Positions 35,076 through 44,152 of a DNA stretch of 64,000 nucleotides are shown here, one piece after another. The DNA is from Acidobacteriota bacterium (GTDB lineage: Bacteria; Acidobacteriota; Terriglobia; Terriglobales; Acidobacteriaceae), in the NCBI GenBank assembly GCA_021792135.1, contig JAJYVF010000016.1:1-64000 (forward strand), written 5' to 3'. How positions within the stretch are numbered: position 1 is the first letter of the stretch; the number at the start of each line of letters is the position of its first letter. Made by a program: the position numbers and the translations under genes. A model generated the notes under the pieces. The model worked only from the letters and a program-made list of their open reading frames with translations. It had not been told where the DNA came from and did not search any database.

Positions 35076-35726
35076 ATGGCAAGAGCAACGGCGCATGCGG
35101 CAGAGATGCCGACAAGAGAAAAGCTGGACGCAGAGATCATCGGCAGGACCGGCCTCGAGCACCTGTCGACGCAGGATATCTATCGGGAGATCATCCGCCG
35201 CTACGATGCCGATCCCACGCGCGACGGGCTGGCGCGGACGCCGGAGCGCATGGAGAAGGCGCTTGAGTTCCTCACCAAGGGCTACCGGGAGGATCCGACG
35301 GCGATCCTGCGCGGCGCGATGTTCGAGGTTGCCTACGATGAGATGGTGATCGTGAAGGACATCGAGATGTTCTCGCTGTGCGAGCACCACATGCTGCCCT
35401 TTTTCGGCAAGGTACACGTGGCGTATATCCCTGACGGCAAGGTGATTGGGCTGAGCAAGGTGCCGCGCCTGGTGGAGGTGTTTGCGCGGCGGCTGCAGGT
35501 TCAGGAGCGCCTGACGCGGCAGATCGCGGAGGCCATTCAGGAGGCAATCCGTCCTCAGGGCGTGGGGGTGGTGGTGGAAGCACGCCATCTGTGCATGATG
35601 ATGCGTGGGGTGGAGAAGCAGAACTCCTCCACGGTCACCTCGGCGATGCTGGGCGTTTTTCAGAAGCAGAACACCCGCGCCGAATTCCTGTCGCTCATCC
35701 GCGAGCGGGTGCACGCGCAGTTGTGA
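35076..35726 (+). CDS. folE: GTP cyclohydrolase I
   Basis: A 216-aa cytoplasmic enzyme that converts GTP to dihydroneopterin triphosphate, the first step of folate and tetrahydrobiopterin synthesis. The zinc and active-site motif [20 protein letters not shown] is complete, [20 protein letters not shown] follows, and [19 protein letters not shown] holds the second zinc Cys. The length is usual for type I. It follows the PTPS pair, whose substrate it makes, and overlaps truB by 4 bases (GTGA). Confidence 0.97.
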   Translation: MARATAHAAEMPTREKLDAEIIGRTGLEHLSTQDIYREIIRRYDADPTRDGLARTPERMEKALEFLTKGYREDPTAILRGAMFEVAYDEMVIVKDIEMFSLCEHHMLPFFGKVHVAYIPDGKVIGLSKVPRLVEVFARRLQVQERLTRQIAEAIQEAIRPQGVGVVVEARHLCMMMRGVEKQNSSTVTSAMLGVFQKQNTRAEFLSLIRERVHAQL

Positions 35727-36598
35727 ACGGGCTCCTGGTCCTCGACAAGCCGGGCGGCATGACCTCGCACGACGTCGTGGCGAGGGTGCGCCGCGCCACG
35801 GGAGAGCAGTCGGTGGGCCACCTGGGCACGCTCGATCCAATGGCTACGGGGGTGCTGCCGCTGCTGCTGGGCCGGTACACGCGGCTGGCACAGTTCTTCA
35901 GTGCCGCCGGGAAGGCCTATACCGGGACGATCCGCTTCGGGTTTGCCACGGATACATGGGATGCCGAGGGGCAGCCGGTGGGGGCAGCGGGCGCGGCGAC
36001 GCCGGCGCTTGAGACCGTGCAGGCCGCCGCACTGCGGTTCGTGGGCAGGATCGAACAGATACCTCCGCCGTTCTCGGCGAAGAAAGTGCAGGGGAAGCCC
36101 GCCTACAAGCTGGCACGGCAGGGCAAAACGCCGGAACTGAAGCCGGTGCCGATCCTGGTGGACGAGTTCACCATCGAAGCGCTCGATGGTGACCTGGCGC
36201 GCTTCAGGGCGCGGATTTCCGCAGGCGGCTATGTGCGGTCGATTGCTCATGAACTCGGCCGGGCGCTGGGATGCGGAGCGCACCTGGCCAGCCTGCGGCG
36301 CACAGCGGCCGGGCCTTTCACGCTGGACCGGGCGCTGACGCTCGAAGAGGTTGAGGCGCTGGCCCGGGGCGGTGAGCTGGAGGCCCGTATGCCGCAACCG
36401 CGGACGCTGCTGCCCGAGATGCCTGCCGTCACCGCAGACGAGGTTACGCTGGGCCGCATTCGCAGGGGAATGCAGGTCAATCTGCCGGAGTACTCCGGAG
36501 CGCCGCTGGTGAAGATCTTCGAGGGGCAGCGGGAGGTGGCGGCAATCGGGAGGCGTATCGCGGGTACGCTGTTCCAGCCGTTTGTGGTATTGCTGTGA
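35723..36598 (+). CDS. truB: tRNA pseudouridine-55 synthase
   Basis: A 291-aa enzyme that makes pseudouridine 55 in the T loop of tRNA. It begins [20 protein letters not shown]; the catalytic Asp is in [38 protein letters not shown] and [14 protein letters not shown] are the other family motifs, and a short C-terminal PUA-like domain ends the chain. I chose the GTG at 35723, which overlaps the folE stop as GTGA and starts just before the family homology; the earlier ATG at 35591 lies inside folE. Confidence 0.95.
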   Translation: MNGLLVLDKPGGMTSHDVVARVRRATGEQSVGHLGTLDPMATGVLPLLLGRYTRLAQFFSAAGKAYTGTIRFGFATDTWDAEGQPVGAAGAATPALETVQAAALRFVGRIEQIPPPFSAKKVQGKPAYKLARQGKTPELKPVPILVDEFTIEALDGDLARFRARISAGGYVRSIAHELGRALGCGAHLASLRRTAAGPFTLDRALTLEEVEALARGGELEARMPQPRTLLPEMPAVTADEVTLGRIRRGMQVNLPEYSGAPLVKIFEGQREVAAIGRRIAGTLFQPFVVLL

Positions 36599-36662
36599 GC
36601 GCTGGAAGGGAAGCAGCCGCCACCGGATGCGGGGCAACGGCTGCTCATGGCGCGGTAAGCGG

Positions 36663-36980
36663 TTATCTCACCGCGGCGTTGTGCTTGTCGCGGTAGATGG
36701 AGCGCGAGACGCGATTCTGGCGGCGGGTCAGAGCGGCACGATCGGCGCGGGTCAGGTGGCCGTTGTTGGCCCGGCGCATCCTGCGTTCCTGGCGATTGAT
36801 GGAAACTTCGCGGTTTTCGAGGTTGCGGGTCTCATGCGCGGTGAGCTGGCCGCTTCTTACACCCTGGGCGATGCGCTGCTGCTGATTCACCTTGCGCTGG
36901 TGAATGGCAGCCGCGGTTTGGCTGAGGGCGACGGTGCTGGAAAGGGCAAGCAGGGCAGTTGCCAGCAACGAGAGCTTCAT
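36663..36980 (-). CDS. Small basic exported protein, unknown
   Basis: A 105-aa protein with a clean signal peptide (LSLLATALLALSSTVALSQ) and a mature part of about 85 residues rich in Arg, Asn and Gln. It holds similar short helices such as QQQRIAQGVRSGQLTAHETR and HLTRADRAALTRRQNRVSRS. No Cys or catalytic motif is seen. It might bind nucleic acid, anionic polymer or metal outside the cytoplasm, but this is a guess. The ATG at 36980 has AGGAG nine bases upstream. It precedes nothing obviously linked. Confidence 0.7.
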   Translation of the reverse strand: MKLSLLATALLALSSTVALSQTAAAIHQRKVNQQQRIAQGVRSGQLTAHETRNLENREVSINRQERRMRRANNGHLTRADRAALTRRQNRVSRSIYRDKHNAAVR

Positions 36981-37081
36981 GACGTGGGTCTCCTGGCTGC
37001 GAATGACTTGCTGCGATCCTGCTTCTGCCATTCGCTTTGAAGGGAACAAACCCAAGCCGGGAAAGAGAGTTTCCCGATTTC

Positions 37082-37711
37082 TTAGTTTTTGTGCAGCATG
37101 GGGAGGAGCAGAGGCAGGAAATTGCGGGCGATGAGCTCGGCGCCCGTTGCGGTGGGGTGAATTCCGTCCTGCTGAATGGCGCCGGGGACGTTGTAGACGC
37201 CGTCGTACAGCATCGGCAGCAGGGGGACACGATATTTCGCCGCGACGAGCCGGTACATGTCATCAAACTGGTGAATATAGTCGGCGCCGTAATTCGGGGG
37301 CAGGGTGATGCCGGCGAGCAGGACCCTGCTGCCGGAGCGCAGCAGCGTGGAGACGATGATGCCCAGGTTGCGGCGGGTCACATCGATGGGGATGCCGCGC
37401 AGGCCGTCGTTGCCGCCGAATTCCACGATAGCCACGGCCGGATGCAGGCGGAGGACGTCTTTCAGCCGCTCGACTCCGTCTTTCGTAGTATTGCCGCTGA
37501 TCCCGGAGTTTACGACGCGGTAATGGTAGCCGCGGCTGTCGAGGGCGGATTGCAGATCGTCGGGATAGCTGTGGCCGGGCGCCACGCCATAGCCGGCCGT
37601 GATGCTGTCGCCGAAGCAGTCGATGACGGGAACGGGGGGGGCGGAGGCAGGGTAACAGACCGGGGGCAGCCAGAAAAGCACGGCGGCCACAATCGCAAAT
37701 CGGCGCGGCAC
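37082..37711 (-). CDS. Arylesterase / SGNH-family lysophospholipase, exported
   Basis: A 209-aa SGNH hydrolase of the TesA/arylesterase type. A signal peptide (FAIVAAVLFWLPPVCYPASA) is followed by block I CFGDSITAGYG with the nucleophile Ser, VNSGISGNTT (Gly block), VEFGGNDGLRG (Asn block) and DGIHPTATGAEL with the Asp and His. It should hydrolyse short-chain or lyso-lipid esters in the periplasm. The start is GTG at 37711, the only one ahead of the signal peptide. In many genomes such an esterase lies divergent from a LolD-like ABC pair, exactly as here. Confidence 0.9.
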   Translation of the reverse strand: MPRRFAIVAAVLFWLPPVCYPASAPPVPVIDCFGDSITAGYGVAPGHSYPDDLQSALDSRGYHYRVVNSGISGNTTKDGVERLKDVLRLHPAVAIVEFGGNDGLRGIPIDVTRRNLGIIVSTLLRSGSRVLLAGITLPPNYGADYIHQFDDMYRLVAAKYRVPLLPMLYDGVYNVPGAIQQDGIHPTATGAELIARNFLPLLLPMLHKN

Positions 37712-37750
37712 AAATTCAGTCTAGCAATGGCTGAGAGGTGGGGAGAGCGG

Positions 37751-38458
37751 ATGATCGAAGTGCGGGGGCTGAAGAAGTCCATACGAAACGGGGCGAGGAG
37801 GATCGAGATCCTGCGGGGGATCGACCTCACCATACCGCGCGGGCAGTTCGCCGCCATCATGGGGGCCAGCGGGAGCGGAAAGAGCACGCTGCTGGGGCTG
37901 CTGGCGGGGCTGGATTCTCCTAGCGAAGGCGAGGTGATGGTGGACGGCATCGCCATCAGCCGGCTCGAAGAGAACAAGCTGGCGGAGGTGCGGGGCAGCC
38001 GGATCGGGTTTGTCTTCCAGTCGTATCAGCTGATTCCGACGCTCACGGCACTGGAAAATGTCATGCTGCCGTGGGAGCTGAATGCACGGGGCGACGCAAG
38101 AAGGAAGGCGCAGGGGCTGCTGGAGACGGTCGGCCTTGGCGATCGCCTGCACCATTATCCCGTGCAGCTGTCCGGAGGCGAGCAGCAGCGCGTGGCGCTG
38201 GCGCGGGCCTTTGTGATGGAGCCGCCCATTGTGCTGGCGGATGAGCCGACGGGGAATCTTGATTCGAAGAATGGGCAGCACGTGCTGGAACTGCTGACGG
38301 AGCGGCAGCGTGAATCGCAGACCACGCTGGTGATGGTGACGCACGATCCGCAGATCGCGGAGCATGCCGACCGGCGCATCCATCTGCGCGACGGGCTGGT
38401 GGTGGCGGATGAATTGCGCTCGACCAGGGAAGCCGCGGTTGCGGAGGGCGCGCGATGA
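37751..38458 (+). CDS. ABC transporter ATP-binding protein (LolD/YbbA-like)
   Basis: A 235-aa cytoplasmic ATPase driving the permease encoded next. Walker A is MGASGSGKSTLL, the Q-loop is FVFQSYQLIPTLTALENVML, the signature is LSGGEQQRVALARA, Walker B is PIVLADEPTGNLDS and the switch His is in MVTHDP. The group handles lipoproteins, antimicrobial peptides or envelope stress (MacB/LolD/FtsE-like). ATG 37751 has GGGGAG at the right distance; an ATG at 37727 is possible. The stop overlaps the permease start as ATGA. Confidence 0.94.
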   Translation: MIEVRGLKKSIRNGARRIEILRGIDLTIPRGQFAAIMGASGSGKSTLLGLLAGLDSPSEGEVMVDGIAISRLEENKLAEVRGSRIGFVFQSYQLIPTLTALENVMLPWELNARGDARRKAQGLLETVGLGDRLHHYPVQLSGGEQQRVALARAFVMEPPIVLADEPTGNLDSKNGQHVLELLTERQRESQTTLVMVTHDPQIAEHADRRIHLRDGLVVADELRSTREAAVAEGAR

Positions 38459-41121
38459 CGATGCGGGGCGACGGTCCGCACGACGGGGACGGAAGGGGGG
38501 AGAAAGGAGCGACGGCCTCCGGGGGGATGAGTGCGGCAGGAAGCAAGCCGGCGCTGCCCTGGTCCACGGCATGGCGGGTTGCGTGGCGGGAACTGCGCGC
38601 AGGCCGAGCCAAATTTCTCTTCGTACTGCTCTCGGTCGCAGTTGGGGTGGCGGCGCTCACCGGGGTGCGCGGCTTCAGCCAGTCCTTCCAGCACGCGCTG
38701 CTGCTGCAGGCGCGGAGCATCATGGCAGGGGATCTGTCGGCGCGCATGTTCCGTCAGGCCACGGCGCAGGAGTTGCAGCAGCTGGACGCCCTCAGGCGCC
38801 AGGGCGTGCGCTCGACGGTGGTGACGGAGACGGTTTCGATGGCCATGGTCAAGGGTGACCCGGTGCCGCTGCTGGTCACGCTGAAGGCCGTCGACCCGTC
38901 AAAGTACCCCTTCTATGGCTCTGTGCTGCTGTCGCCGGGCGGTACTCTGCGCGATGCGCTGAATGACTCGACGGTGGTGGTGGACGACAACCTGCTGGTG
39001 CGGCTGCGGACGAACGTGGGAGCCGAGCTGAAGCTGGGCGAGCGCTGGTTCCGCATCGCCGCGGTGATCGAACGCGAGCCGGATCGGATGACGGCGGGCG
39101 TGGGCCTGGGTCCGCGTGTGATGATGACGCACCGCGCGATGGAGGCAAGCGGGCTTCTGCAACCCGGAAGCCGCGCCACCGAGCGCTATCTTTTCGCCAT
39201 CGACAACAAGCAGACGGTGGCCGATGTGCGCGCGCAGATCGAGAAGATCCTGCCGGATGCGCAGGTGACGGACTTCAGAGAAACCAGCCCGACACTCACG
39301 GAAGGAGTGGATCGCGCCACGGGGCTGCTGAGCCTGATCTGTCTGGTGGCGATGGTGCTGGGGGCGATTGGCGTAGCGATGGCGATGCGCGCCCACCTGC
39401 AGCAGCGGATCGAGATTCTGGCCATCATGAAGTCCATCGGCGCCCGCTCGGCGGACATTCTGCGTATCTATTTGTTACAGACGCTGTTTCTTGGCATCGC
39501 GGGTGCGCTGATCGGCATTGGGCTTGGCCTGGGGGTGGAGTATGCGCTGCCTGCGGCGCTGGGAAAGCTTCTTCCGCTGCGTCCGGACATTGGTCTGCCG
39601 CTGAACCCGGCGCTGGCTGCGCTGGGGACGGGGGTGCTGACCACGGTGCTGTTCTGTCTGCCGCCACTGCTGGACGTACGCAGGGTGCGGCCGAATCTGG
39701 TGCTGCGCAAGATGGTGGAGACGGGCGAGACGGGCGGCTGGCGCGGGTGGCTGCGGGAGCAGAAGCTGCAACTGGGCGCCATCGCCGCGATTGTCGCGGG
39801 GCTGGGTGGCATCGCGGCGGCCCTCTCGGATTCGGTTCTGGTCGGCAAGTGGTTTGCGGCGTGCCTGGCCGCTCTGCTGATCCTCATCCTGGGTCTGTCG
39901 TACGTTGCGCTGCGGGGGCTGCGGGCGTTTCTGTCGCGGACCCGCCTGCAGCTGCCTTCCGCGCTGCGCCACGGGCTCGCCAATTTATATCGGCCCGGGA
40001 ACCAGTCGGCAGCCGTGCTGGCGGCGCTGGGCGCGGGCGTGATGCTGATCCTCAGTGTGTTTCTCATGCAGCGGTCGATCATCGGCGCGCTGCATCAGGA
40101 TGTGAAGCCGGAGACGCCGAACGTATTTCTCATCGATATGAGCGTGGATGAGCTACCCGGTATTCGGGCGCTGCTGGAGAAGCAGCCCGGCGTGGTCCAC
40201 GCTCTGGAGACGGTGCCTATTGTCTCGGCGCGTATTGCCTCGATTGACGGCACGCCGGTGGATCAGCTGCGGGTGAGGAACTATCCGAAGAGGCTTCTGC
40301 GCTCGGTTTCGGTGACCTGGTCGGAGGAGCCTCCGGTGGGAACCAAAGTTGCAGAAGGGAAGTGGTGGAGCAGCCCGGAGGGTGTGCATGCAGGGCAGGG
40401 AGCGCCCGCGCCTGCCGACCTTGCAGTGGTGGAACGTGTGGCGAAGCGGCTGCATCTGAAGCCGGGATCGCAAGTCACTTTCGTTGCCGGAGAGAAGCAG
40501 ATCCCGGTTAAGGTTGCGGCGATTTACAGGATTGTCGGCGAACACGCCTTTGCCCGCAGCGAATTCATCCTGCCGCCCGCGCTGCTCGCCGATCAGCCAA
40601 CGATCTGGTACGGGGACGTTCACGCGAGGCCGGATGCGATTCCGGATATCGAGCGGGTCCTGTTTGCCGCGTATCCGACGGTGACGGTGATCAACATTGC
40701 CGACATTCTGGAACCCATCCAGGGGGTGGTGAATCAGATCACGATCGTGATCCGCTTCCTGGCGGCATTTTCGATCCTCTCCGGTCTCATCATCCTGGCA
40801 TCGAGCGTTGCAAGCACCCGCTTCCGCCGGATCCGGGAGGTTGTGGTGCTGAAGACCCTGGGCGCAACACGTCCCCGCATAGCGGCGGTGTTTAGTGTGG
40901 AGTTTCTGGTGCTGGGCCTGCTGGCGGGCGGCGTGGGTGTGGCCTTTGCCAATGTTCTGACGCGCATCCTGCTGCACAGGATGGATGTGGCTTTTCACCG
41001 CGATATCCCCGGATCGCTCATTGCGGTTGGGGGGACCGCCGTGCTGGCCGTCGCCACCGGATGGATCGCCAGCTTTCACATCCTCGGGCAGAAACCCCTG
41101 GAGGTTCTGCGCGAGGAGTGA
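38455..41121 (+). CDS. FtsX-family ABC transporter permease (YbbP-like)
   Basis: An 888-aa inner-membrane permease with two FtsX domains. The first helix is near residue 50-75 (FLFVLLSVAVGVAALTG). A large periplasmic domain follows, then helices with EILAIMKSIGARSADILRIY. The second half ends with IREVVVLKTLGATRPRIAAV and FSVEFLVLGLLAGGVGVAF. This is the YbbP plan, usually paired with YbbA and a TesA-like esterase, as seen upstream. The first 35 residues are polar and could begin later, at ATG 38527. Envelope lipid or peptide export is likely. Confidence 0.9.
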   Translation: MTMRGDGPHDGDGRGEKGATASGGMSAAGSKPALPWSTAWRVAWRELRAGRAKFLFVLLSVAVGVAALTGVRGFSQSFQHALLLQARSIMAGDLSARMFRQATAQELQQLDALRRQGVRSTVVTETVSMAMVKGDPVPLLVTLKAVDPSKYPFYGSVLLSPGGTLRDALNDSTVVVDDNLLVRLRTNVGAELKLGERWFRIAAVIEREPDRMTAGVGLGPRVMMTHRAMEASGLLQPGSRATERYLFAIDNKQTVADVRAQIEKILPDAQVTDFRETSPTLTEGVDRATGLLSLICLVAMVLGAIGVAMAMRAHLQQRIEILAIMKSIGARSADILRIYLLQTLFLGIAGALIGIGLGLGVEYALPAALGKLLPLRPDIGLPLNPALAALGTGVLTTVLFCLPPLLDVRRVRPNLVLRKMVETGETGGWRGWLREQKLQLGAIAAIVAGLGGIAAALSDSVLVGKWFAACLAALLILILGLSYVALRGLRAFLSRTRLQLPSALRHGLANLYRPGNQSAAVLAALGAGVMLILSVFLMQRSIIGALHQDVKPETPNVFLIDMSVDELPGIRALLEKQPGVVHALETVPIVSARIASIDGTPVDQLRVRNYPKRLLRSVSVTWSEEPPVGTKVAEGKWWSSPEGVHAGQGAPAPADLAVVERVAKRLHLKPGSQVTFVAGEKQIPVKVAAIYRIVGEHAFARSEFILPPALLADQPTIWYGDVHARPDAIPDIERVLFAAYPTVTVINIADILEPIQGVVNQITIVIRFLAAFSILSGLIILASSVASTRFRRIREVVVLKTLGATRPRIAAVFSVEFLVLGLLAGGVGVAFANVLTRILLHRMDVAFHRDIPGSLIAVGGTAVLAVATGWIASFHILGQKPLEVLREE

Positions 41122-41310
41122 GGGTTCGACGGGTGGGGCGGTGGGGATCCCTCTCTGCGGGAGGTGCAGCGGGGGCAGAACGCCGGCGCCATCGGGTTCC
41201 GGCCTTTGAGCGAGCGTGAATCGGAGGCGGCGAAGGCTGTCCCTGGTCAGGGCAGTTGCATTTGAAATCGGGCTGAACCCGAGTTGGCATCGCCTGCCGT
41301 CGTACCCATA

Positions 41311-42309
41311 TCAGTGCAGGTAATGCATCAGACTCCCCGCCGCAAAAGGCTGCGGGGTGAAGGTCAGCAGGAAGAGCGCGAATCCGGCCAGCGCCAGCCA
41401 GGGCCGCCAGCCCACGAGGGGTGGATCGGCGGGCACGCGCGGGTGGCGCAGGTTCGAGACCAGCAGGAAGCACCCCCAGACCAGCCAGCCGATCCAGAGC
41501 ATGGTTCCGGCGAAGAACAGCAGGAAGGTAATCGCGTCCGTAGCCCAGCGGTGCAGCCGCGGCGAGAGGGCGTAGAGGATGTGTCCGCCGTCGAGCTGTC
41601 CGGCGGGGATGAGGTTGACCGAGGTGATAAACAGGCCGATCCAGGCGGCCACCAGCACCGGATGGGGGTTCAGGGAAGCGTCGAGCGGCGGCAGGGACGG
41701 ATGGAAGTGGCGCAGCAGGCTGTGCGCGAGGGAAAGTCCCAGGGGCACGCTGACGCTGATACTTGTGGATGACCGAAAGCCTGCGACCGATTGTGAGAGG
41801 AGCAGTCCGGCAATCAGCGCCGGCACAGCAGCCACCATGCCGGCGAGCGGTCCGGAGATGCCGATGTCCAGCAGAGCCGTGCGCGAGGGCACCCGCGAAC
41901 GCAGCCGGATGAAAGCGCCGAAGGTCCCGATCAGAGTAGGAGCGGGCAGCACCCAGGGCAGCGAGGAGCGGACGCGGTGGCGGCGGCAGGCGTAGTAGTG
42001 GCCGATCTCGTGCGCGGTGAGGATGCCGAGGAGCGTGAGGGAAAACGGCCACCCCCCGGACACCCGGTCCGGGTGGCGAACGATCCAGGCGAGAGGGAAG
42101 AGGCCCGCGTCCGAGGAGAAGGGCGGTACCCCGCGGCGGAAGTTGTCCATGAGCACCGCGCCGGTGCTCACCGTAGTCAGGACGCTGAGAACCAGAAGGG
42201 AGACAGCAATGCCCGCCTGCTCGAAGCGAGAGGCGGTGGCGGGGTGGACGCCGCGCTTTCTGACGCTCCCGGCGGGCCGGGGGCGCACCTCCAAACTGGG
42301 CTGGCCCAT
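41311..42309 (-). CDS. Site-2 protease family (M50) membrane metalloprotease
   Basis: A 332-aa polytopic membrane protease. The zinc motif HEIGHYYACR lies in a transmembrane helix near residue 100, and NLIPAGQLDGGHILYAL near residue 235 supplies the Asp ligand. About seven hydrophobic segments are present, and the first 30 residues are cytoplasmic and basic. There is no PDZ domain. Such enzymes cut membrane-anchored regulators within the bilayer. No anti-sigma factor is adjacent, so the target is unknown. It lies downstream of HU on the same strand. Confidence 0.92.
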   Translation of the reverse strand: MGQPSLEVRPRPAGSVRKRGVHPATASRFEQAGIAVSLLVLSVLTTVSTGAVLMDNFRRGVPPFSSDAGLFPLAWIVRHPDRVSGGWPFSLTLLGILTAHEIGHYYACRRHRVRSSLPWVLPAPTLIGTFGAFIRLRSRVPSRTALLDIGISGPLAGMVAAVPALIAGLLLSQSVAGFRSSTSISVSVPLGLSLAHSLLRHFHPSLPPLDASLNPHPVLVAAWIGLFITSVNLIPAGQLDGGHILYALSPRLHRWATDAITFLLFFAGTMLWIGWLVWGCFLLVSNLRHPRVPADPPLVGWRPWLALAGFALFLLTFTPQPFAAGSLMHYLH

Positions 42310-42367
42310 CTTCTGCCGTATCCGGACCGCACCAGTTTACCCACGCACAGCGGTTTCCCCGCAGAAA

Positions 42368-42643
42368 TTATTGCCCTTCGGGCAGGTGCAGCTCCTTGCC
42401 GGGCTTGAAGCGGACGGCTTTGCCGGGGGTGATGCTGACCTCGGCGCCCGTCCTCGGGTTGCGGCCGATGCCGGTCTTGCGTGGACGCACATTAAAGACC
42501 CCGAAGCCGCGCAGCTCGATGCGCTGGCCCTCGGCGAGGGCGCGCTTCAGGCTCTCGAATACGGTATCCACCGCGGCTTCGGCCTTGTTCCGCTGCAGAC
42601 CGGTTCGCTCAATCACCTGGTGAATGATGTCCTGTTTTATCAA
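42368..42643 (-). CDS. HU/IHF family DNA-binding protein
   Basis: A 91-aa nucleoid protein that bends DNA as a dimer. MIKQDIIHQVIERTGLQRNK and AEAAVDTVFESLKRALAEG are the helical body, IELRGFGVFNVRPRKTGIGR and NPRTGAEVSITPGKAVRFKP form the DNA-clasping arm. The length is the standard 90 residues. A good sigma-70-type promoter precedes it at 42682-42710. HU and IHF subunits cannot be separated securely from sequence alone. Confidence 0.95.
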   Translation of the reverse strand: MIKQDIIHQVIERTGLQRNKAEAAVDTVFESLKRALAEGQRIELRGFGVFNVRPRKTGIGRNPRTGAEVSITPGKAVRFKPGKELHLPEGQ

Positions 42644-42681
42644 GGTCTTCCCCTTTCGGCAGATGGTCCGATTCAGAGCTG

Positions 42682-42710
42682 ATCGTAGAAATGTTCTGGA
42701 GCATTGTCAA
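42682..42710 (-). promoter_or_regulatory. Sigma-70-type promoter of the HU gene
   Basis: On the minus strand TTGACA (42710-42705) is a perfect -35 box and TACGAT (42687-42682) a good -10 box, separated by exactly 17 bases. Transcription should begin near 42675, about 30 bases before the HU ATG. Confidence 0.8.
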
Positions 42711-42858
42711 TGCGCGGGACCCTCCCGTAAGATGCAATTTCCATCTGAATCGGAATCCGGCATGCCCCCGGGGACTCTTTCGCGGGGCGTGCGCGGGCCG
42801 GATGATCAGAGAGCACACGAAGGCGCCGGGGTGACAACCCGGACGGTGAGGAGGTTCA

Positions 42859-43410
42859 TTGTCGATCAAGAGCGACCGCTGGATCCGCGAACAGGCCCTG
42901 AAAGGCATGATTGAGCCGTTCAGCGAAAAGCAGGTGCGGGAGGGCGTGGTGTCCTATGGGCTCTCCTCCTATGGCTACGATCTGCGGGTTTCCGACGAGT
43001 TCCGCATTTTCACCAACGTCAACAGCGCTATCGTCGATCCCAAACGCTTCGACGAGCGCTCTTTTGTCGAGGTGCGGGCGGAATCGGTGCTGATTCCTCC
43101 GAATAGCTTTGCTTTGGCGCGTTCTGTGGAGTATTTTCGGATTCCACGGGATGTTTTGACGATTTGTGTGGGGAAATCCACCTACGCACGGTGCGGCATC
43201 ATCGTGAACGTAACGCCGTTCGAGCCTGAATGGGAGGGGTTTGTGACGCTGGAGATCTCGAACACCACTCCTCTGCCTGCGCGTGTGTACGCCAACGAAG
43301 GCCTGTGCCAGATTGTGTTCTTCCAGTCGGATGAACCGTGCCAGATCAGCTATGCCGACAGGCGCGGAAAATACCAGAAACAACAGGGGATCGTGCTGCC
43401 CAAACTGTAG
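42859..43410 (+). CDS. dcd: dCTP deaminase
   Basis: A 183-aa enzyme that deaminates dCTP to dUTP for thymidylate synthesis. [20 protein letters not shown] and [18 protein letters not shown] open the jelly-roll fold. [20 protein letters not shown] has the Ser and Arg contacts, and [20 protein letters not shown] the catalytic Glu. [14 protein letters not shown] is the C-terminal lid. The start is TTG at 42859, decided by GAGGAGG just upstream; no ATG exists near the N terminus of the family. The regulator gene follows within 6 bases. Confidence 0.96.
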   Translation: MSIKSDRWIREQALKGMIEPFSEKQVREGVVSYGLSSYGYDLRVSDEFRIFTNVNSAIVDPKRFDERSFVEVRAESVLIPPNSFALARSVEYFRIPRDVLTICVGKSTYARCGIIVNVTPFEPEWEGFVTLEISNTTPLPARVYANEGLCQIVFFQSDEPCQISYADRRGKYQKQQGIVLPKL

Positions 43411-43416
43411 GTGCCA

Positions 43417-44079
43417 ATGGAAACGATGGAACGGGCCAAAGGAGCAAATCGGATCGGACTGCTGGACTTCGAGCCCTTGCGGGTAACGGGGCTGCGGGAA
43501 ATCTTCGCCGCACGGCCCGATCTCGCGGTCATTCCCACCGACCTGACTGAGGTCCTGGGCAGCGGTTCGTTCGACGTGATCGCCTATGCCATGCGGGACC
43601 AGGGTTTGACCCTGGCGCTGCTCAACCGGCTGCGGACACGTCAGCCGGGCCTCAGGACCATCGTGATTGGCTCGGGAGCCGACGAGGATCGCATCACGGA
43701 AATGATTGCTGCGGGCGCCCGCGGGTGGCTGGAGGAAACAGCCTCGCCGGAGCAGGTGCTGCAGGCGGTCGACGTCGTCTTCAGCGGTTCTATCTGGGCT
43801 CCGCGGCGGGTGCTTTCGCTCTTTGTAGACCGCACGCTGGGCGGCTCGCCTTCGCACCCTCCGCTGCATCATCTCCGCCTGACCGAGCGCGAAGAGCAGG
43901 TGCTGCGGCAGCTGGTGCTGGCCCGCTCCAATCGCGAAATCGCCGAGGCGCTGAGCATTCGCGAGCAGACCGTCAAATCCTACGTGGCGCGGCTCATGCG
44001 CAAGGTGGGCGTGGGCAATCGCATCGCGCTGTCGATGCAGGCCGCCACGGGAGAATGGCTGGGCAGAAGGGAATCCTGA
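43417..44079 (+). CDS. LuxR/NarL-type regulator with atypical receiver
   Basis: A 220-aa DNA-binding protein. The C-terminal HTH is typical (LTEREEQVLRQLVLARSNRE, IAEALSIREQTVKSYVARLM). The N-terminal receiver-like domain keeps the fold but lacks the usual residues. IGLLDFEPLRV has one acidic residue instead of the acidic pair, and the expected phospho-acceptor strand reads SFDVIAYAMRD without the DLxMP motif. Phosphorylation control is therefore doubtful. I chose ATG 43417, 6 bases after the dcd stop; a GTG at 43411 abuts the stop. Likely cotranscribed with dcd. Confidence 0.85.
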   Translation: METMERAKGANRIGLLDFEPLRVTGLREIFAARPDLAVIPTDLTEVLGSGSFDVIAYAMRDQGLTLALLNRLRTRQPGLRTIVIGSGADEDRITEMIAAGARGWLEETASPEQVLQAVDVVFSGSIWAPRRVLSLFVDRTLGGSPSHPPLHHLRLTEREEQVLRQLVLARSNREIAEALSIREQTVKSYVARLMRKVGVGNRIALSMQAATGEWLGRRES

Positions 44080-44107
44080 GGCAACCGGCCCACGGGGGCC
44101 GGCTGCC
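44080..44107 (+). terminator. Hairpin after the LuxR-type gene
   Basis: GGCAACCGGCCC (44080-44091) pairs with GGGCCGGCTGCC (44096-44107), 12 bp with one mismatch and a 4-base loop, starting just past the stop. No T tract follows, but it lies between convergent genes where a two-way terminator is expected. Confidence 0.55.
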
Positions 44108-44152
44108 TGACGCTGTCCGGAGCGAGTCGCTCTGAGCGTCCCAGGACAATCC

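Noticed and set aside
36599-36662. Possible tRNA or terminator after truB.
   Set aside because: No cloverleaf, no T-loop consensus and no clear hairpin with a T tract.
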